NCBI GenBank assembly: GCA_036391875.1
Contig: DASVZA010000019.1
Coordinates: 31,885-95,884, forward strand
Source of the DNA: Parasulfuritortus sp036391875
GTDB taxonomy: Bacteria; Pseudomonadota; Gammaproteobacteria; Burkholderiales; Thiobacillaceae
DNA length: 64,000 nt
Direction: 5' to 3'
Shown: positions 61,916 through 64,000 of the stretch, piece by piece
Position numbering within the stretch: the first letter of the stretch is position 1
Layout: every line of letters begins with the position of its first letter
Notes under the pieces: generated by a model
Database searches by the model: none
Told to the model about the DNA's origin: nothing
Seen by the model: only the letters and a program-made list of their open reading frames with translations
Translations under genes and position numbers: made by a program

Positions 61916-63025
61916 ATGGACGCTGGCACTTCAGTCGCCGCCAAGCTCGAACAGGCCGAGATCCGGGTCCGGCTCCGGCTGGCCTGGCCCGGTTTCTCGC
62001 TCGATGTCGATCTCCGCCTGCCCGGCCGCGGCGTGACCGCCCTGTTCGGCCATTCCGGCTCCGGCAAGACCACCCTGCTGCGCTGCATCGCCGGCCTGGA
62101 GCGCGCGCCCGGCGGCTACCTGTCGGTGGCCGGCGAAGTCTGGCAGGACGACGGCCTGTTCCTGCCGACCCACAAGCGGCCGCTCGGCTATGTCTTTCAG
62201 GAAGCCAGCCTGTTTCCCCACCTGTCGATCCGGGGCAACCTGGAATACGGCATGCGCCGGGTGCCGGCCGCCGCCCGGCGGGTCTCGCTTGACCAGGCCA
62301 TCGAACTGCTCGGCATCGGCCACCTGCTCGACCGCCGGCCGGACCGCCTGTCGGGCGGCGAGCGCCAGCGCGTCGCCATCGCCCGCGCCCTGGCCTTGAG
62401 CCCCAAGATACTGCTCATGGACGAGCCGCTGGCGGCGCTCGACCTGGCCCGCAAGCAGGAAATCCTGCCCTACCTGGAACGCCTGCACGACGAACTGGAG
62501 ATTCCCATCCTCTACGTCAGCCATTCGCCCGACGAGGTGGCCCACCTGGCCGACCACATCGTGGCCATGGAACACGGCCGTGCAGTGGCCGAAGGGCCGC
62601 TGGCCGAGACCCTGTCCCGACTCGACCTGCCGATCCGACTGGGCGAGGACGTCGGCGTCGTGCTCGACGCCGTGATCGGCGAACGCGACGAAGCCTGGGG
62701 GCTGGTCAAGGCCGACTTCGCCGGCGGCAGCGTCTGGGTCCGCGACGACGGCCACCCAGTCGGCCATCACGTCCGCATCCGCATCCTGGCCCGCGACGTC
62801 AGCCTGGCCCTGCAGCACCAGAGCGACACCAGCATCCTCAACCTGTTGCCGGGCACGGTGGCCGAACAGGCCGACGACACACACCCGGCCCAAGCCCTGG
62901 TCCGGGTCGAGGTCGGCGGCACGCCGATCGTCGCCCGCCTCACCAAGCGTTCCGCCGCGGCCCTCGGCCTGGCCGTAGGCCGCGCCGTCTGGGTCCAGAT
63001 CAAGGCCGTCGCCCTGATCGGCTGA
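61916..63025 (+). CDS. modC: molybdate ABC transporter ATP-binding protein ModC
   Basis: 369 residues. Walker A GHSGSGKTT, signature LSGGERQRVAIARAL, Walker B ILLMDEPLAALD, H-loop VSHSPDE, and a C-terminal Mop/TOBE domain (about 295-365) that lets molybdate inhibit transport. An N-terminal extension of about 20 residues precedes the usual start. All motifs intact. Confidence 0.96.
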   Translation: MDAGTSVAAKLEQAEIRVRLRLAWPGFSLDVDLRLPGRGVTALFGHSGSGKTTLLRCIAGLERAPGGYLSVAGEVWQDDGLFLPTHKRPLGYVFQEASLFPHLSIRGNLEYGMRRVPAAARRVSLDQAIELLGIGHLLDRRPDRLSGGERQRVAIARALALSPKILLMDEPLAALDLARKQEILPYLERLHDELEIPILYVSHSPDEVAHLADHIVAMEHGRAVAEGPLAETLSRLDLPIRLGEDVGVVLDAVIGERDEAWGLVKADFAGGSVWVRDDGHPVGHHVRIRILARDVSLALQHQSDTSILNLLPGTVAEQADDTHPAQALVRVEVGGTPIVARLTKRSAAALGLAVGRAVWVQIKAVALIG

Positions 63026-63093
63026 GCGCGACACGGGCGGCGGCACCCACGCCCGCAACGCCATCGTCCATGCCGCAGCGCCTGCCGGCCGGC

Positions 63094-64000
63094 CTAGCCG
63101 CGTGCCACCATGACGCGGTCCCGGCCCGCTTCCTTGGCGCCGTAAAGCGCCCGGTCAGCGCGGGCGATGAGCACGTCCACGTCGCTGTCGGCGGCATCGC
63201 GGCTGGCTACGCCGACGCTGAGGGTGGCGTGGAACAGGTCCGGTTCCTTGCCGTAGCGCCGCTTGCGGATCGCCCGGGCAATCCGCTCGCCCAATTGCAC
63301 GGCCTCGTGCACCGGCGTGCCCGGCGCGACGATGCAGAATTCCTCGCCGCCGTAGCGGAACACCACGTCGTCCTTGCGGCAGTTGTGCTGGATCACCTGG
63401 GCCACCTGGGTCAGCACCACATCGCCGATCTCGTGGCCGTAGCGGTCGTTGACCGCCTTGAAGTGGTCGATGTCCAGCATCAGGCAGGACAGGGGCGCGT
63501 CACTGTGGATCGCGTAGGACCACTCCTGCTTGAAGCGGTCGAGGCCGTAGCGGCGGTTGCTCAGCCGGGTCAGCGGATCGGTCAGGGCCTCATGCAGCAG
63601 GCGGCGGTTACTGCGCGCCCACTCGCCGGAGGAGCGGATCACCGTCTCGCGCTCGGCGCGCACCGCGCCCTGCAGGGTCACCACCCGCTGGGCGGAATTG
63701 AGCCGGGCCAGCAGCGCCGACTCGGAATAGTCGAACAGCAGGTAATCGGATGCGCCCGCCAGCATCAGCCTGGCCACATTGGCCTCCGCCTCGGGCGGAA
63801 TCAGGGCGATGCTGTAGGCCTGGCGCCCGCCGTCGGCGCTGCACAGCTCGCGCAGCATGCGGGTCGATTCGTCGCCGCTGTCGGGCAACTGCACCATCAT
63901 GATGTCGGCGCCGCGCTTGGCCAGAAGGCGCAGGGCGCTGCCCTTGTCCGGCGCCGTTTCGACCTGCAGGCCCATGGCGTCCAGGGTTTCCGCCAGATTG
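63094..64000 (-). CDS. diguanylate cyclase with degenerate receiver domain, 5' end missing
   Basis: The frame is open to the right edge of the window, so the start lies outside; the Met at 63975 is internal. The visible part begins in a receiver-like domain, where the usual phospho-Asp position appears to be Met (ADIMMVQLPDSG). A GGDEF domain with active motif YGGEEFCIV and the substrate block LMLDIDHFKAVNDRYGH follows. It should make c-di-GMP, with control probably not by classical phosphorylation. Convergent with modC; 68 bases lie between the stops. Confidence 0.9.
   Translation of the reverse strand, partial: NLAETLDAMGLQVETAPDKGSALRLLAKRGADIMMVQLPDSGDESTRMLRELCSADGGRQAYSIALIPPEAEANVARLMLAGASDYLLFDYSESALLARLNSAQRVVTLQGAVRAERETVIRSSGEWARSNRRLLHEALTDPLTRLSNRRYGLDRFKQEWSYAIHSDAPLSCLMLDIDHFKAVNDRYGHEIGDVVLTQVAQVIQHNCRKDDVVFRYGGEEFCIVAPGTPVHEAVQLGERIARAIRKRRYGKEPDLFHATLSVGVASRDAADSDVDVLIARADRALYGAKEAGRDRVMVARG

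Overview
The window is one continuous, GC-rich, gene-dense stretch of a chromosome from a nitrogen-fixing proteobacterium, most likely a betaproteobacterium of the Rhodocyclales or Nitrosomonadales type. The evidence is a Mo-nitrogenase operon nifHDKT with DraT beside it, an rnfABCDGEH operon divergent from nifLA, NifA/sigma-54 promoters, two nifQ genes and a modEABC locus. No species can be named from the sequence alone. nifE, nifN, nifX, nifU, nifS and nifV are not in the window and must lie elsewhere.

Layout. Bases 1-7728 are housekeeping: the end of a PBP4-type carboxypeptidase, an AT-rich intergenic region with DnaA boxes, then priA, argS, a SPOR-domain protein, a DsbA-like protein, a NarL-type regulator and a 34-residue membrane peptide. 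Bases 7748-14317 (minus) hold the Rnf electron-transport operon followed by an uncharacterised 387-residue gene. Bases 14572-21194 (plus) hold nifLA and then five little-known genes, including a protein built of three copies of one module. A DOPA-dioxygenase-like gene (minus) separates these from nifB, fdxN, a nitrogenase-associated ArsC-like gene, two 2Fe-2S ferredoxins, nifQ and draG (22251-26838). Bases 26840-34650 are mostly not nif-related: DUF599, Sel1 repeats, a two-component pair, and a hydrolase/ACP/ketosynthase cassette.

Bases 34772-36852 hold a divergent locus: a SIR2-like gene plus hemerythrin on one side and an unknown 186-residue protein on the other. A NifA site and two facing sigma-54 promoters lie between them, so the locus appears to belong to the nitrogen-fixation regulon. 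Bases 38000-39190 are AT-richer and look acquired. Bases 39191-50398 hold signalling genes (MASE1-PAS-GGDEF-EAL, CBS-PAS-GGDEF, receiver-TPR, kinases and NarL-type regulators). Bases 50544-58885 hold draT, divergent nifHDKT-fdx-nifY, a DUF6129 gene, a ModE-like protein and a second nifQ. Bases 58915-63025 are molybdate genes: a di-Mop protein, then modEABC. A GGDEF protein is cut by the right end.

How it works together. NifL/NifA gates transcription from sigma-54 promoters in front of rnfA, nifB, nifH and the SIR2/unknown locus. Rnf and the ferredoxins supply low-potential electrons. Mod proteins and NifQ supply molybdenum, and NifB starts FeMo-cofactor synthesis. DraT and DraG switch NifH off and on by ADP-ribosylation. 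The most interesting unexplained items are the NifA-controlled SIR2/hemerythrin/unknown locus, the duplicated hairpin-plus-leader element before both nifD and nifK, the three-module protein between nifA and nifB, and the DnaA-box region before priA.
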